Assembly: GCA_964492245.1 (NCBI GenBank)
Contig: CAZBJJ010000004.1
Span: forward strand, 1-64,000
Origin: CAZBJJ01 sp964492245
GTDB taxonomy: Bacteria; Spirochaetota; Spirochaetia; Treponematales; Breznakiellaceae
Reading direction: 5' to 3'
Length of the DNA stretch: 64,000 nt
In this document: piece by piece, positions 42,048-50,860 of the stretch
How positions within the stretch are numbered: the first letter of the stretch is position 1
How the letters are laid out: the number at the start of each line of letters is the position of its first letter
Made by a program: the position numbers and the translations under genes
The notes under the pieces: generated by a model
What the model was told of the DNA's origin: nothing
The model's input: the letters and a program-made list of their open reading frames with translations, nothing else
Database searches by the model: none

Positions 42048-43442
42048 TTAGAAATCGGCTAGGCCCGGCGCACGGGGGAAGGGAATTACATCCCTTATAT
42101 TTGTCATGCCAGTTACATATTGAATAAGCCGTTCGAATCCCAGGCCAAAACCACTGTGCGGGACGCTGCCATATTTTCTAAGGTCCAGGTACCACCAGTA
42201 GGCTTCGGGGTCCAGACCGCTTTCTTTCATCCGTTCGGTTAGGACATCAAAATTTTCTTCGCGCTCTGAACCCCCGATAATTTCTCCCAGGCGGGGGACA
42301 AGGACGTCCATTGCCCGCACTGTTTTACCATCTTCGTTCAGCTTCATATAAAAGGCCTTAATTTCCTTTGGATAGTCGTAGACAATTACCGGACCTTTGG
42401 CAACTTGTTCGCTCAAATATTTTTCGTGCTCACTCTGCAAATCGCAACCCCAGAAGGGCTTGAATTCAAATGTTACATTGCTTTTTTCCAATTCGGCAAT
42501 GGCCTGGGTGTAGCTCATACGGACAAAGGAAGAATTGCAAATATTGCGCAGAGTGTCGATAATTCCGGTCTGAATATGTTTGTCAAAAAACTCTAGGTCC
42601 TCGAGGCAGTTGTCGAGCAGGCTTGAAAATAAATGCTTTAAAAAAGCTTCTGCCAAATCCATGTTTTCTTCGAGTCTTGCAAAGGAAAACTCGGGTTCTA
42701 TCATCCAAAATTCCGAAAGATGGCGGGAAGTATTTGAGTTTTCTGCCCGAAAGGTGGGTCCAAAGGTATAGATGCGCGAAAGTGCGGTGGCATAGGCCTC
42801 GCCCTCCAGCTGACCCGAGACCGTTAAATAGGCTTTTTTATTAAAAAAGTCTTTGGCCCAATCCACCTCCTTGCCCGATTTAGCAAGGTTTTCCACATCC
42901 AGGGTAGTAACCTGAAACATCGATCCTGCGCCCTCGGCATCGCTGGTGGTAATAATGGGGGTATGAACATATAGAAAATCGTGCTGATGAAAAAATTCAT
43001 GTATTGCATAGGAGAGGTGGCTTCGCACCCGGGCCACTGCGGCAAAGGTATTGGTGCGAGGGCGAAGATGGGCAATTTCTCGCAAAAATTCAAAGCTATG
43101 CCTTTTTTTTTGCAGGGGATAGTTCTCTGGGGCTGTTCCCAATACTTGGATTTTAGATACATTGACCTCGCTGCTCTGGCCAGAGCCCACCGAGGCAACG
43201 AGCTGGCCTGTCGCCTGAATTGCAGCGCCGGTATTAATTTTTTTTAATGTCGTCAGTAGTGCTGAGTTTTCCGCCTTGGCGAGGTCTATAGTCAATTGAA
43301 TGCTGCGAAAGCAAGAACCATCGTTTAACTCGATAAAGGCAATGTTTCTGGTCTCGCGCTTAGTTCTAACCCAACCCTGAATTTCAATATTCTGGCCCTC
43401 TGCGGGCATTGCCAGAATTTCTTTAATCAACTGCGTTTTCAT
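42048..43442 (-). CDS. asnS: Asparaginyl-tRNA synthetase
   Basis: AsnS charges tRNA-Asn directly. The 464 residues have an N-terminal OB-fold (VRTKRETRNIAFIELNDGS), class II motif 2 in FRAENSNTSRHLSEFWMIEPEF and motif 3 in GFGLGFERLIQYVTG. ATG 43442 was chosen to match family length; it has no Shine-Dalgarno, and a strong promoter ends 9 bases upstream. A second methionine 18 bases further upstream is possible but would lie inside the -10 box. Confidence 0.94.
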   Translation of the reverse strand: MKTQLIKEILAMPAEGQNIEIQGWVRTKRETRNIAFIELNDGSCFRSIQLTIDLAKAENSALLTTLKKINTGAAIQATGQLVASVGSGQSSEVNVSKIQVLGTAPENYPLQKKRHSFEFLREIAHLRPRTNTFAAVARVRSHLSYAIHEFFHQHDFLYVHTPIITTSDAEGAGSMFQVTTLDVENLAKSGKEVDWAKDFFNKKAYLTVSGQLEGEAYATALSRIYTFGPTFRAENSNTSRHLSEFWMIEPEFSFARLEENMDLAEAFLKHLFSSLLDNCLEDLEFFDKHIQTGIIDTLRNICNSSFVRMSYTQAIAELEKSNVTFEFKPFWGCDLQSEHEKYLSEQVAKGPVIVYDYPKEIKAFYMKLNEDGKTVRAMDVLVPRLGEIIGGSEREENFDVLTERMKESGLDPEAYWWYLDLRKYGSVPHSGFGLGFERLIQYVTGMTNIRDVIPFPRAPGLADF

Positions 43443-43451
43443 AGTAAAAGG

Positions 43452-43480
43452 AGTATACATTTTGGCGCTGTCTTGGTCAA
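43452..43480 (-). promoter_or_regulatory. Leaderless-type promoter of asnS
   Basis: TTGACC (43480-43475), a 17-base spacer and TATACT (43457-43452) form a near-consensus promoter. The -10 ends 9 bases before ATG, so at most a few bases of leader are expected. It starts 13 bases past the terminator of the preceding gene. Confidence 0.65.
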
Positions 43481-43492
43481 AGGCTATATTTA

Positions 43493-43530
43493 TAAAAAAG
43501 GGACCAGCCCAATATATTTGGACTGGCCCC
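43493..43530 (-). terminator. Intrinsic terminator of the EF-G-like gene
   Basis: On the minus strand CCAGTCCAA pairs with TTGGGCTGG (one mismatch) around a 5-base loop and is followed by CTTTTTTATA. A second inverted repeat, GCCTATC with GATAGGC, is at about 43554-43576. Confidence 0.75.
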
Positions 43531-43589
43531 CACCTCACTTTTTTCTTGAGATAGCCTATCAGTTAACTGGATAGGCAAACCTCAAAAAT

Positions 43590-45671
43590 TTAATCATCTT
43601 CGTCGGGCCTTAGGTTGTCCTGGGCAGCCTTAATGATATCCTCTGCAAGTTTGCCGGATAGCGGTTCGTAGTGATCGAATTCAATGGCAAAAGAGCCGGT
43701 TCCGCTGGTCATTGCCCGCAGGTCGATGGAATAGCGCAGGAGCTCAGATTCTGGCACAAGGGCCTTAATTTCGTCTATATCGCCACCGGCAGATTCTTGG
43801 CCCAATATTTTGCCGCGCCTTCCCGAAAGATCGGACATAATATCGCCTAAATATTTGTCTTCCACAAAAACAGTGAGCCTTAAAATTGGTTCGAGCAGGC
43901 TGGGCTTTGCGTCGCGCATGGCCTGGCGGAAGGCATTGCGCGCTGCAATTTTAAAGGCCATTTCCGAGGAATCCACTGGATGTTCTTTGCCATCCACAAT
44001 CTTACTTTCGACATCCACTACGGGATAGCCGGCGAGCACGCCCGCCTGCATTGCCTCCTGTACGCCCTTTTCAACTCCCGGCATATAGCTCTTTGGAATG
44101 GCGCCACCTACAATTGCGTTAATAAAACTGTATTTCTCTCCACGGGGCAGGGGGCTAAGTTCCAAGGCCACCCGCCCATACTGTCCATGGCCCCCCGATT
44201 GCTTTTTATGCGTATACTCGGCAGCGGCCTTACCGGCAATTGTCTCGCGGTATGCAACGCGGGGAACCTTGGTCGTTACCTCGATTTTCTGGTTCTTTTT
44301 AATACGATCTAAAATGATATTGATGTGAAGTTCGCCCATCCCTTTAATAATGGTCTCCTTTGTCTCCACATTGTATTTATACTGGAAGGTATTGTCCTCT
44401 TCGCTCACCCGAACTAGGGATTCGCCCAGTTTGTCCTCGTCTTTTTTCTGTTCTGCATTTACGGCCAAGCTGTGAACCGGGGTGGGTAGGCGGAGGTCGA
44501 CAAAGGTCATTTGGTTGTTTGCCGTGGTTATGCTGTCGCTTGTTTTAAGCGAAACTATTTTTTGCACTATGCCAATATCGCCGGCAGCAAGTTCTTTTAC
44601 CTCGTCAAGCTTCTTGCCCGTGGCCACATACATCTTGCCCACACGTTCCTTTTTACCTTCCTTCACATTGTAAATATCGCTCTCGCTCGTCAAGGTCCCG
44701 TTTATAACCTTTACCCAAGAGAGCTTTCCAGAGAATTGATCGTATTGAGTTTTAACGACAATTGCCGCAAGTGGTTTTTCGCTATCAATCATCACCTTGC
44801 TTGTCTGTCCCTCTTTGTCCACCACAAGTTCGTAGGCGGATGTTGGATCGGGGCCTGCCTGGACAACAAAGTTTAAAAATGAATGCAGGCCAGAGTTTTG
44901 CAGGGCAGAGCCACAGAAGAGGGGCAGTATTTTGTTTTCTTGCAGGGCTTTTTGCAGGCCAACAAGAATTTCATCGTCGCTCAGTTCCCCCTCTTCCAGA
45001 TATTTATTCATTAAATCGTCGTCGCCTTCGGCTGCGGCTTCGGCAATGGTTTCTTTTGCAGCTGCTAAGGCATCGGCATATTCTGCGGGAAGCTCGCTCT
45101 CCTCTTCTAAACCTTCGTTTTTAGCAAGCCATGCCTTGCCCGATAGGACATCAATTACCCCCTTGTATACCTCGCCCTCGAACAGGGGCAGGGTAAAAGG
45201 TATGGCATCCATATCCAGCTTTGTTTTGATGTCGACCAGTAAATCGTCGAAGGGCTGGCCCTCTTCCATTTTTGTAATAAAGATGGCGCGGGGCTTATTG
45301 CGTTCGTTTAAATTTCGCCAGAGTTTTAAGGTTTCAATTTGGGCACCGGTCTTAGCCGAAATAGCTAGGACGGCCAGTTCACTGGACCTAAGGCATAAAA
45401 TTACATCGCCAATAAAATCGGAAGAACCGGGGGTGTCCAGTATATTTATCTTGGTTCCCTGCCAGTCCAAATGGGCCATTGCAGCGACAATGGAAATTTT
45501 TCGTTCAATTTCTTCAGCGGTATAATCGCTCACTGTCTTCCCCGATTCAAGGGTCTCCGCCTTGGGTATAGCCTTTGCGGTAAATAGAAGTCGTTCAAAA
45601 AGTGTTGTTTTACCTGTTCCGCCATGGCCAGCGAATGTGAGATTCCTTATTTTATTGGTGGGATACTTCAT
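43590..45671 (-). CDS. EF-G-like translational GTPase paralogue
   Basis: The 693-residue protein has the five-domain EF-G layout but belongs to the divergent EF-G-like group. G1 is GHGGTGKT (15-22), acceptable. G3 is DTPGSSDF (79-86), where canonical EF-G has DTPGHVDF with the catalytic His. G4 reads TKME (133-136) in place of NKMD. Domain IV with RETIAGKAAAEYTHKKQSGGHGQYG and the C-terminal domains are intact. The changes suggest altered GTP hydrolysis or specificity, perhaps a role in ribosome recycling or stress. AGGAGG precedes ATG 45671. Confidence 0.87.
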   Translation of the reverse strand: MKYPTNKIRNLTFAGHGGTGKTTLFERLLFTAKAIPKAETLESGKTVSDYTAEEIERKISIVAAMAHLDWQGTKINILDTPGSSDFIGDVILCLRSSELAVLAISAKTGAQIETLKLWRNLNERNKPRAIFITKMEEGQPFDDLLVDIKTKLDMDAIPFTLPLFEGEVYKGVIDVLSGKAWLAKNEGLEEESELPAEYADALAAAKETIAEAAAEGDDDLMNKYLEEGELSDDEILVGLQKALQENKILPLFCGSALQNSGLHSFLNFVVQAGPDPTSAYELVVDKEGQTSKVMIDSEKPLAAIVVKTQYDQFSGKLSWVKVINGTLTSESDIYNVKEGKKERVGKMYVATGKKLDEVKELAAGDIGIVQKIVSLKTSDSITTANNQMTFVDLRLPTPVHSLAVNAEQKKDEDKLGESLVRVSEEDNTFQYKYNVETKETIIKGMGELHINIILDRIKKNQKIEVTTKVPRVAYRETIAGKAAAEYTHKKQSGGHGQYGRVALELSPLPRGEKYSFINAIVGGAIPKSYMPGVEKGVQEAMQAGVLAGYPVVDVESKIVDGKEHPVDSSEMAFKIAARNAFRQAMRDAKPSLLEPILRLTVFVEDKYLGDIMSDLSGRRGKILGQESAGGDIDEIKALVPESELLRYSIDLRAMTSGTGSFAIEFDHYEPLSGKLAEDIIKAAQDNLRPDEDD

Positions 45672-45705
45672 TATGCCTGCCTCCTGTTGTAATCGGTATT
45701 TGGAA

Positions 45706-45734
45706 ATGATGGGCCCGGATTGCGGTATTGTCAA
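45706..45734 (-). promoter_or_regulatory. Promoter of the EF-G-like gene
   Basis: TTGACA (45734-45729), a 17-base spacer and CATCAT (45711-45706) lead to a leader with AGGAGG. Confidence 0.5.
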
Positions 45735-45744
45735 GGAAATTATC

Positions 45745-46914
45745 ATGCCCTATAGTATTATTATGAAAATTCTTAAAAAAAACATACATGAGCAGGAGGG
45801 GCTGGCCCAGGATTTAGCTATAAAAATAGACCATATTGCCAGCGAGGCTGGGGAATTGCTCTATACTCATGGGCTTTTAATACAGTTTTCGCAAGACTTA
45901 GTGCGGGACCTGGATAACTTACATAGTGATAAAAAAAACTACGATGAAGTAAGGGCTAAAACAGAAGTCTACGAGTTAAGACTTAAGGCAATTAATACCG
46001 AAATTATTTCTTTAAACGACAGGCAACAAAAAATCTTACAAGAAAAAAATGAAAAGCTAAAAGAGTTGGCCTTTTTTTTATCTGAACATGCCGCCTCCTT
46101 TCATCTGCCCAGCTTGGATAGGGACATACAGATTTTACAATTGCTTATAAAAGAGATAGCCGATTTAGAGGCCGAACTCGATGCCACTTACGAGCATACA
46201 GGAAAACCCGGTCTCTTCCTTTTTTTAGGCAGGGCAATTTCTAGGGCCAGCCGAAAGACCTATATAAAAACAGTACTGCCGGGCATAAAGGGCAAAATGG
46301 AAGTACAGGCTCTAAGCCTGGGGGGTGCCGCTAGCCGCCTAGAAGTGGAAAGCTGGGAAAATTTTCCCGTGGCCTTGGACATCCTTACTGTTTTAAGCAA
46401 TATCACTATCAATATCGATGCCAATCGGGAGGCAGAGGCTGCGTTAGAAAAAGAGCGGGCAGACATATATGTATTTTTAGAGAAACATTGCCAGGCCAAG
46501 AGCATAGCGGCGGCCATCAAGTATTTAGACAAAATGCAGGAGAAGGCCAAGCTAGGGCTGGAGAATTTATATTTAGAGGCGGGCAAGCTTTATTTTTCAA
46601 ATGAAAAGGGCTTGGAGCTTTTAGAAAGCAGCACTATACCCACTTCCATTGCGCAAAAACTGCAAGAACTCTATGGCGAAGCAGCTTCTAATACGGTGAA
46701 AATTGACAATGCACATATAAAAATTTGGAACTATGAGAAAGAAATTCAGCTTAAAAACCTGGAGCAACAAAAAACAAATGTTCAGACTCAGATTCAGGAG
46801 CTGGAGCAGCGAATTCTGCTGAGCAAGACCCATATTGAAGAGTTCAAGATTAAAATATCAGCTATCGAAAAAGAGATGGTCCAATTAAAAGAGCAGGTAA
46901 AAACTGTCGAGTAA
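45745..46914 (+). CDS. Coiled-coil hypothetical protein
   Basis: The 389-residue protein is rich in long helices with heptad-like patterns at about 25-120, 220-300 and 330-385 (NLEQQKTNVQTQIQELEQRI). Between them is a short glycine/aromatic stretch (GKPGLFLFLGRAISRASRK). No signal peptide or enzyme motif is seen. Start 45745 was chosen for AAGGA 8 bases before; ATG 45763 is an alternative. It is divergent from the EF-G-like gene and lies 42 bases before parE. It may be a structural or DNA-organising protein, but this is a guess. Confidence 0.65.
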   Translation: MPYSIIMKILKKNIHEQEGLAQDLAIKIDHIASEAGELLYTHGLLIQFSQDLVRDLDNLHSDKKNYDEVRAKTEVYELRLKAINTEIISLNDRQQKILQEKNEKLKELAFFLSEHAASFHLPSLDRDIQILQLLIKEIADLEAELDATYEHTGKPGLFLFLGRAISRASRKTYIKTVLPGIKGKMEVQALSLGGAASRLEVESWENFPVALDILTVLSNITINIDANREAEAALEKERADIYVFLEKHCQAKSIAAAIKYLDKMQEKAKLGLENLYLEAGKLYFSNEKGLELLESSTIPTSIAQKLQELYGEAASNTVKIDNAHIKIWNYEKEIQLKNLEQQKTNVQTQIQELEQRILLSKTHIEEFKIKISAIEKEMVQLKEQVKTVE

Positions 46915-46921
46915 GAGACCG

Positions 46922-46950
46922 TTTAATCTTTTTTTACTTTGTGCTATTAT
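46922..46950 (+). promoter_or_regulatory. Leaderless-type promoter of parE
   Basis: TTTAAT (46922-46927), a 17-base spacer and TATTAT (46945-46950) end 6 bases before the ATG at 46957. The expected start of transcription falls on or next to the A of ATG. Confidence 0.5.
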
Positions 46951-46956
46951 TGCCCT

Positions 46957-48810
46957 ATGGCAAAGCAAAAAAAAGAAGCTGAATTAAATTTCCCCCCCTC
47001 TAAAAAGGCCGATAGCTACGACGAAAGCAAGATTAAAACCCTCTCCTCCCTTGAACATATACGTCTTAGAACTGGTATGTATATTGGCCGTTTGGGCAAT
47101 GGCAGTAATGTTGACGACGGTATTTATATATTGGTAAAAGAGGTAATCGACAATGCCATAGACGAATTCATAATGGGAAATGGCAAGCGCATAGAAATTG
47201 AATTAAAAGAAAACAAGGTAAAGGTGCGCGATTATGGTCGCGGTATTCCTCTGGGCAAGGTGGTAGAATGTGTTTCGCATATAAACACCGGTGCAAAATA
47301 CAATGACGATGTCTTTCAGTTTTCGGTGGGTCTCAATGGCGTGGGGACAAAGGCGGTAAATGCCCTGTCCACTCATTTTAGAGTGGTGAGTGTGCGAGAT
47401 GGAAAATATTCCGAAGCGCTGTTTAAAAAAGGTGTGCTCGAGAGCTCTAAAAAAGGGAGCTTAAAAACAGCGGCAAAAAACGGCACCTATGTGGAGTTCA
47501 TTCCCGATGTGGATGTCTTTGGCGAGTACGAGTTTAATACTGAGTTTCTAGAAAAGCGTCTTTGGAACTATGCCTATTTAAATGCCGGCCTGTCCCTCTT
47601 TTTTAATGGCAAGGAGTATCAGAGCAAAAATGGCCTTTTTGATCTTTTAACCGAGGAAGCGGGCGAAACGGCCCTTTACAATATAGCTCATTACAAGGGT
47701 GAACATTTAGAATTTTCCTTTACCCATAGTAACAATTATGGTGAAGAATATTTTTCTTTTGTAAATGGGCAGGATACTACCAATGGGGGTACCCATCTTT
47801 CGGCCTTTAAAGAAGGTTTTTTAAAGGGTGTGCAGGGCTTTTATAAAAAGGACTATCGCAGCGAGGATGTCCGGGAAGGCTGTATTGGAGCAGTTGCAAT
47901 TAAGTTAAAAAATCCCGTCTTCGAAAGCCAGACTAAAAACAAACTTGGCAATAGCGAGGTCCGCTCTTGGATTGTGCAAGAGACCCGCTCGGCAGTTGAC
48001 GACTGGTTGCATAAAAATGCCGAAACCGCGAAGACACTTTTAGAGAAAATCGAATCCAACGAAAGACTGCGGACCGAATTGAATGTCGTTAAAAAGGAAG
48101 CGCGCGAGGCGGCCAAAAAAATTGCCATTAAAATTCCAAAGCTTAAGGACTGTAAATATCATTTGGAAGACGGCAAAAAAGGCGAAGATTCGATGATATT
48201 TATGACCGAGGGCGATTCGGCGGCAGGTTCCCTGGTAAGTTCGCGCGACGTTATGACCCAGGCAATTTTTGCCCTGCGCGGCAAGTGCGAAAACGTCTTT
48301 GGCAAAAAACGGGCGGCCATTTATAAAAACGAAGAACTATATAATATGATGATGGCCTTAGGTATAGAAAATGATATCTCTGGCTTGCGCTATGGAAAAA
48401 TTATTATTGCCACCGATGCCGACTTCGACGGTTTTCATATTAGGAATTTATTGCTCACCTTTTTCCTATCCTATTTTGAAGAATTAGTATCTGCAGGCAG
48501 AATTTATATTCTGGAGACACCGCTTTTTAGAGTGCGGAATAAAAAAGAAACGCACTACTGCTATAGCGAAAAAGAGCGAGATGCACAGGCACTGGCCCTG
48601 GGCACTGGGGTAGAAATAACCCGTTTTAAGGGCCTAGGCGAAATTAGCCCCAAAGAATTTGGCCAGTTTATTGGTCCCGATATGCACCTTGTGCCGGTGG
48701 TAATCGACAGCCTAAAGACAGTGCCCCAGGTTTTAGAGTTTTATATGGGAAAAAACACCCCAACTCGTCGTGAATATATAATGAAAAATCTTATTTCCGA
48801 TATATCTTAA
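46957..48810 (+). CDS. parE: Type IIA topoisomerase ATPase subunit (ParE/GyrB-like)
   Basis: The 618-residue subunit has the GHKL ATPase part (RTGMYIGRLG, VIDNAIDEF, VRDYGRGIPLG, VGLNGVGTKAVNAL) and the TOPRIM part (EGDSAAGSLVSSRDVMTQAIFALRGK and DADFDGFHIRNLLLTFF). The TOPRIM form resembles the Bacteroidetes ParE-like type (EGDSA-GS) more than classic GyrB. It has no Shine-Dalgarno. parC follows after 20 bases, so the pair forms topoisomerase IV, used to separate daughter chromosomes; a second gyrase pair is probably elsewhere. Confidence 0.9.
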   Translation: MAKQKKEAELNFPPSKKADSYDESKIKTLSSLEHIRLRTGMYIGRLGNGSNVDDGIYILVKEVIDNAIDEFIMGNGKRIEIELKENKVKVRDYGRGIPLGKVVECVSHINTGAKYNDDVFQFSVGLNGVGTKAVNALSTHFRVVSVRDGKYSEALFKKGVLESSKKGSLKTAAKNGTYVEFIPDVDVFGEYEFNTEFLEKRLWNYAYLNAGLSLFFNGKEYQSKNGLFDLLTEEAGETALYNIAHYKGEHLEFSFTHSNNYGEEYFSFVNGQDTTNGGTHLSAFKEGFLKGVQGFYKKDYRSEDVREGCIGAVAIKLKNPVFESQTKNKLGNSEVRSWIVQETRSAVDDWLHKNAETAKTLLEKIESNERLRTELNVVKKEAREAAKKIAIKIPKLKDCKYHLEDGKKGEDSMIFMTEGDSAAGSLVSSRDVMTQAIFALRGKCENVFGKKRAAIYKNEELYNMMMALGIENDISGLRYGKIIIATDADFDGFHIRNLLLTFFLSYFEELVSAGRIYILETPLFRVRNKKETHYCYSEKERDAQALALGTGVEITRFKGLGEISPKEFGQFIGPDMHLVPVVIDSLKTVPQVLEFYMGKNTPTRREYIMKNLISDIS

Positions 48811-48830
48811 TCCCATTGCAGGAGAGCTAG

Positions 48831-50774
48831 GTGGCCTTTGTTAAAAAATTATTTGATCGCAACTTTTTGGAGTATGCCTCCTATGTTATTAAAGATAGGG
48901 CAATACCCGATATCGAGGACGGCTTAAAACCAGTACAGCGCCGTATTTTACACAGCCTTTTCGAGATGGACGATGGCAAATATCACAAGGTGGCAAACGT
49001 GGTTGGGCACTGTATGAAATACCACCCCCACGGCGATGCCTCTATTGCCGATGCCCTCGTTGTTTTGGCCAATAAGGACTTATTTATCGATCGCCAGGGC
49101 AATTTTGGCAATATTTTTACCGGCGATGCAGCCTCGGCCTCGCGCTATATCGAATGTCGGGCTACCAAACTGGCAAAGGCGGTTTTTTACAATCCCAAGC
49201 TAACCGAAATGGCCGATTCTTACGATGGGCGTAACCGCGAAACCCTAAAATTTCCTGCAAAACTGCCGGTTATTCTGGCAATTGGGGGCGAGGGCATTGC
49301 CGTAGGCATGTCTACAAAAATATTGCCTCACAACATCCTAGAAATTATCGAGGCCGAAAAATCGATTCTTTCGGGCAAGAGTTTCGAGCTGTTTCCCGAC
49401 TTTCCCACCGGTGGCCTTGTCGATGTAAGTGAATATGCCGATGGCAACGGCAAGGTTTTAGTGCGGGCAAGGTTGGATACCAGCGATCCCAAACGCATCG
49501 TTATACGCGAGCTCCCCTATGGGTCGACAACCGAAAGCCTTATTGCAAGCATAGAGGCTGCTACCAAGGCGGGACGGCTTAAAATTCAATCGATTAGCGA
49601 TTATACCAGCGAACAGGTAGAAATAGAGATAAGGCTTGGCCGGGGTGTATATACCGAAGAAACCATCGATGCCCTATACGCTTTTACCGAGTGCGAGCAG
49701 TCGATTTCGGTGAATCTTTTGGTAATTAAAGATGGCCTGCCCCAGATAATGACGGTGAGCGAGGTTCTGCACTACCACAGCGCTCAGCTAAAGGCAATTT
49801 TAAAAAAGGAGCTGGAGCTGGAGCGCAGCGAACTGTTGGATAAACTGCATCATCGCACCCTAGAGCGCGTTTTTATCGAAGAGCGCATATACAAGAAGAT
49901 AGAGGATAAAAAGACCGCCGAGGCAGTGAAAAAGGCAATTGTTGACGGTTTTAAACCCTGGATGGAAGAAATTGGCCCGCGCGGGGTGAGCAGCGAGGAT
50001 ATAGAGCGGCTTTTAAAAATACCTATCCGGCGTATTTCCCTATACGATATAGAAAAAGCCCGCTTAGAGATGCAGGAAATTCAGGCAAGGATAGAGGAAA
50101 TTGCCCAGCATTTAAAAGCCCTCGTGGCCTATACCATTGCCTGGCTCGATGGCATTGCCGCCGAGATTAAAAACAACGAAGAGCTGCTCAATGGCCGGCG
50201 TCGGACCAAGGTGGGCCGCTTCGAAAAAACCGATGTAAAAGAGGCAGTTAAGCGCGATTTAAGCCTGCGCTACGACGCTGCTACCGGCTATCTAGGCACC
50301 TCGGTGGCAGGAGGCAAGGAACTTTTAACCGTCTCCACCTTCGATCGCATTTTGTATATCAGGAAAAATGGCATTTTCCAAGTTATCGCTGTGCCGGATA
50401 AACTCTTTGTGGACAAAGGGCTATTGTGGTGTGGCCTAGCCGACAAAGACGAACTGGCCGATACCGTGTTTTCCCTTGTTTTGCGCGATAAAAAGGAGCG
50501 CCAACCCTGGGTTAAGCGTTTTCAAATTGATGCCTGGATTATGAACCGGGACTATACATTGGTAGGCGAGGCTCTCGATATTTTACATCTGGATATCCGA
50601 AAAACCTTCTTTTTGGTCTGCCATTACAAGCCAAAACCGCGCCAGAAAATTTTAATAGAGCAATTTGCCATTGAAGATTATTTAATTAAGGGCTGGAAGG
50701 CGGGCCCAGTGCGCTTGGCCCCCAGAGAATTATCTAAAATTGAAGTTCGAGCCAAGGAAGTGAGCCTGGAATAA
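48831..50774 (+). CDS. parC: Type IIA topoisomerase DNA-cleavage subunit (ParC/GyrA-like)
   Basis: The 647 residues include the DNA-gate region RAIPDIEDGLKPVQRRIL, the quinolone-region HPHGDASIADALV, and the catalytic tyrosine in ASASRYIECR (Y106). A long coiled coil (RARIEEIAQHLKALV type) follows. The C-terminal pinwheel is short or absent, consistent with topoisomerase IV-like function. It starts with GTG after AGGAGAG. It pairs with parE. Confidence 0.9.
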   Translation: MAFVKKLFDRNFLEYASYVIKDRAIPDIEDGLKPVQRRILHSLFEMDDGKYHKVANVVGHCMKYHPHGDASIADALVVLANKDLFIDRQGNFGNIFTGDAASASRYIECRATKLAKAVFYNPKLTEMADSYDGRNRETLKFPAKLPVILAIGGEGIAVGMSTKILPHNILEIIEAEKSILSGKSFELFPDFPTGGLVDVSEYADGNGKVLVRARLDTSDPKRIVIRELPYGSTTESLIASIEAATKAGRLKIQSISDYTSEQVEIEIRLGRGVYTEETIDALYAFTECEQSISVNLLVIKDGLPQIMTVSEVLHYHSAQLKAILKKELELERSELLDKLHHRTLERVFIEERIYKKIEDKKTAEAVKKAIVDGFKPWMEEIGPRGVSSEDIERLLKIPIRRISLYDIEKARLEMQEIQARIEEIAQHLKALVAYTIAWLDGIAAEIKNNEELLNGRRRTKVGRFEKTDVKEAVKRDLSLRYDAATGYLGTSVAGGKELLTVSTFDRILYIRKNGIFQVIAVPDKLFVDKGLLWCGLADKDELADTVFSLVLRDKKERQPWVKRFQIDAWIMNRDYTLVGEALDILHLDIRKTFFLVCHYKPKPRQKILIEQFAIEDYLIKGWKAGPVRLAPRELSKIEVRAKEVSLE

Positions 50775-50810
50775 TTGGCTTAATGCCCCGTGGGCAGGCA
50801 AAAATCGCTC

Positions 50811-50843
50811 CCCTTGTTAAAGGGGACCCCTTTAACAAGGGGC
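50811..50843. terminator. Perfect 33-bp palindrome between convergent genes
   Basis: CCCCTTGTTAAAGGGG (50811-50826) and CCCCTTTAACAAGGGG (50828-50843) are exact inverse complements around one A. Each arm is also close to self-complementary. It probably terminates parC and the p83/100 gene from both sides, although T-runs are short (ATTTTT five bases beyond on the minus strand). Confidence 0.65.
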
Positions 50844-50860
50844 CCCTTCCTAAAAGGACA

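Noticed and set aside
42131..42140. tRNA T-loop-like GTTCGAATCC
   Set aside because: It lies inside asnS and codes for the conserved GFERL motif; no acceptor or anticodon arms are found around it.
45562..45744. N-terminal extension of the coiled-coil gene into the EF-G-like gene
   Set aside because: It is antisense to EF-G codons; the helical protein starts naturally at 45745 or 45763.
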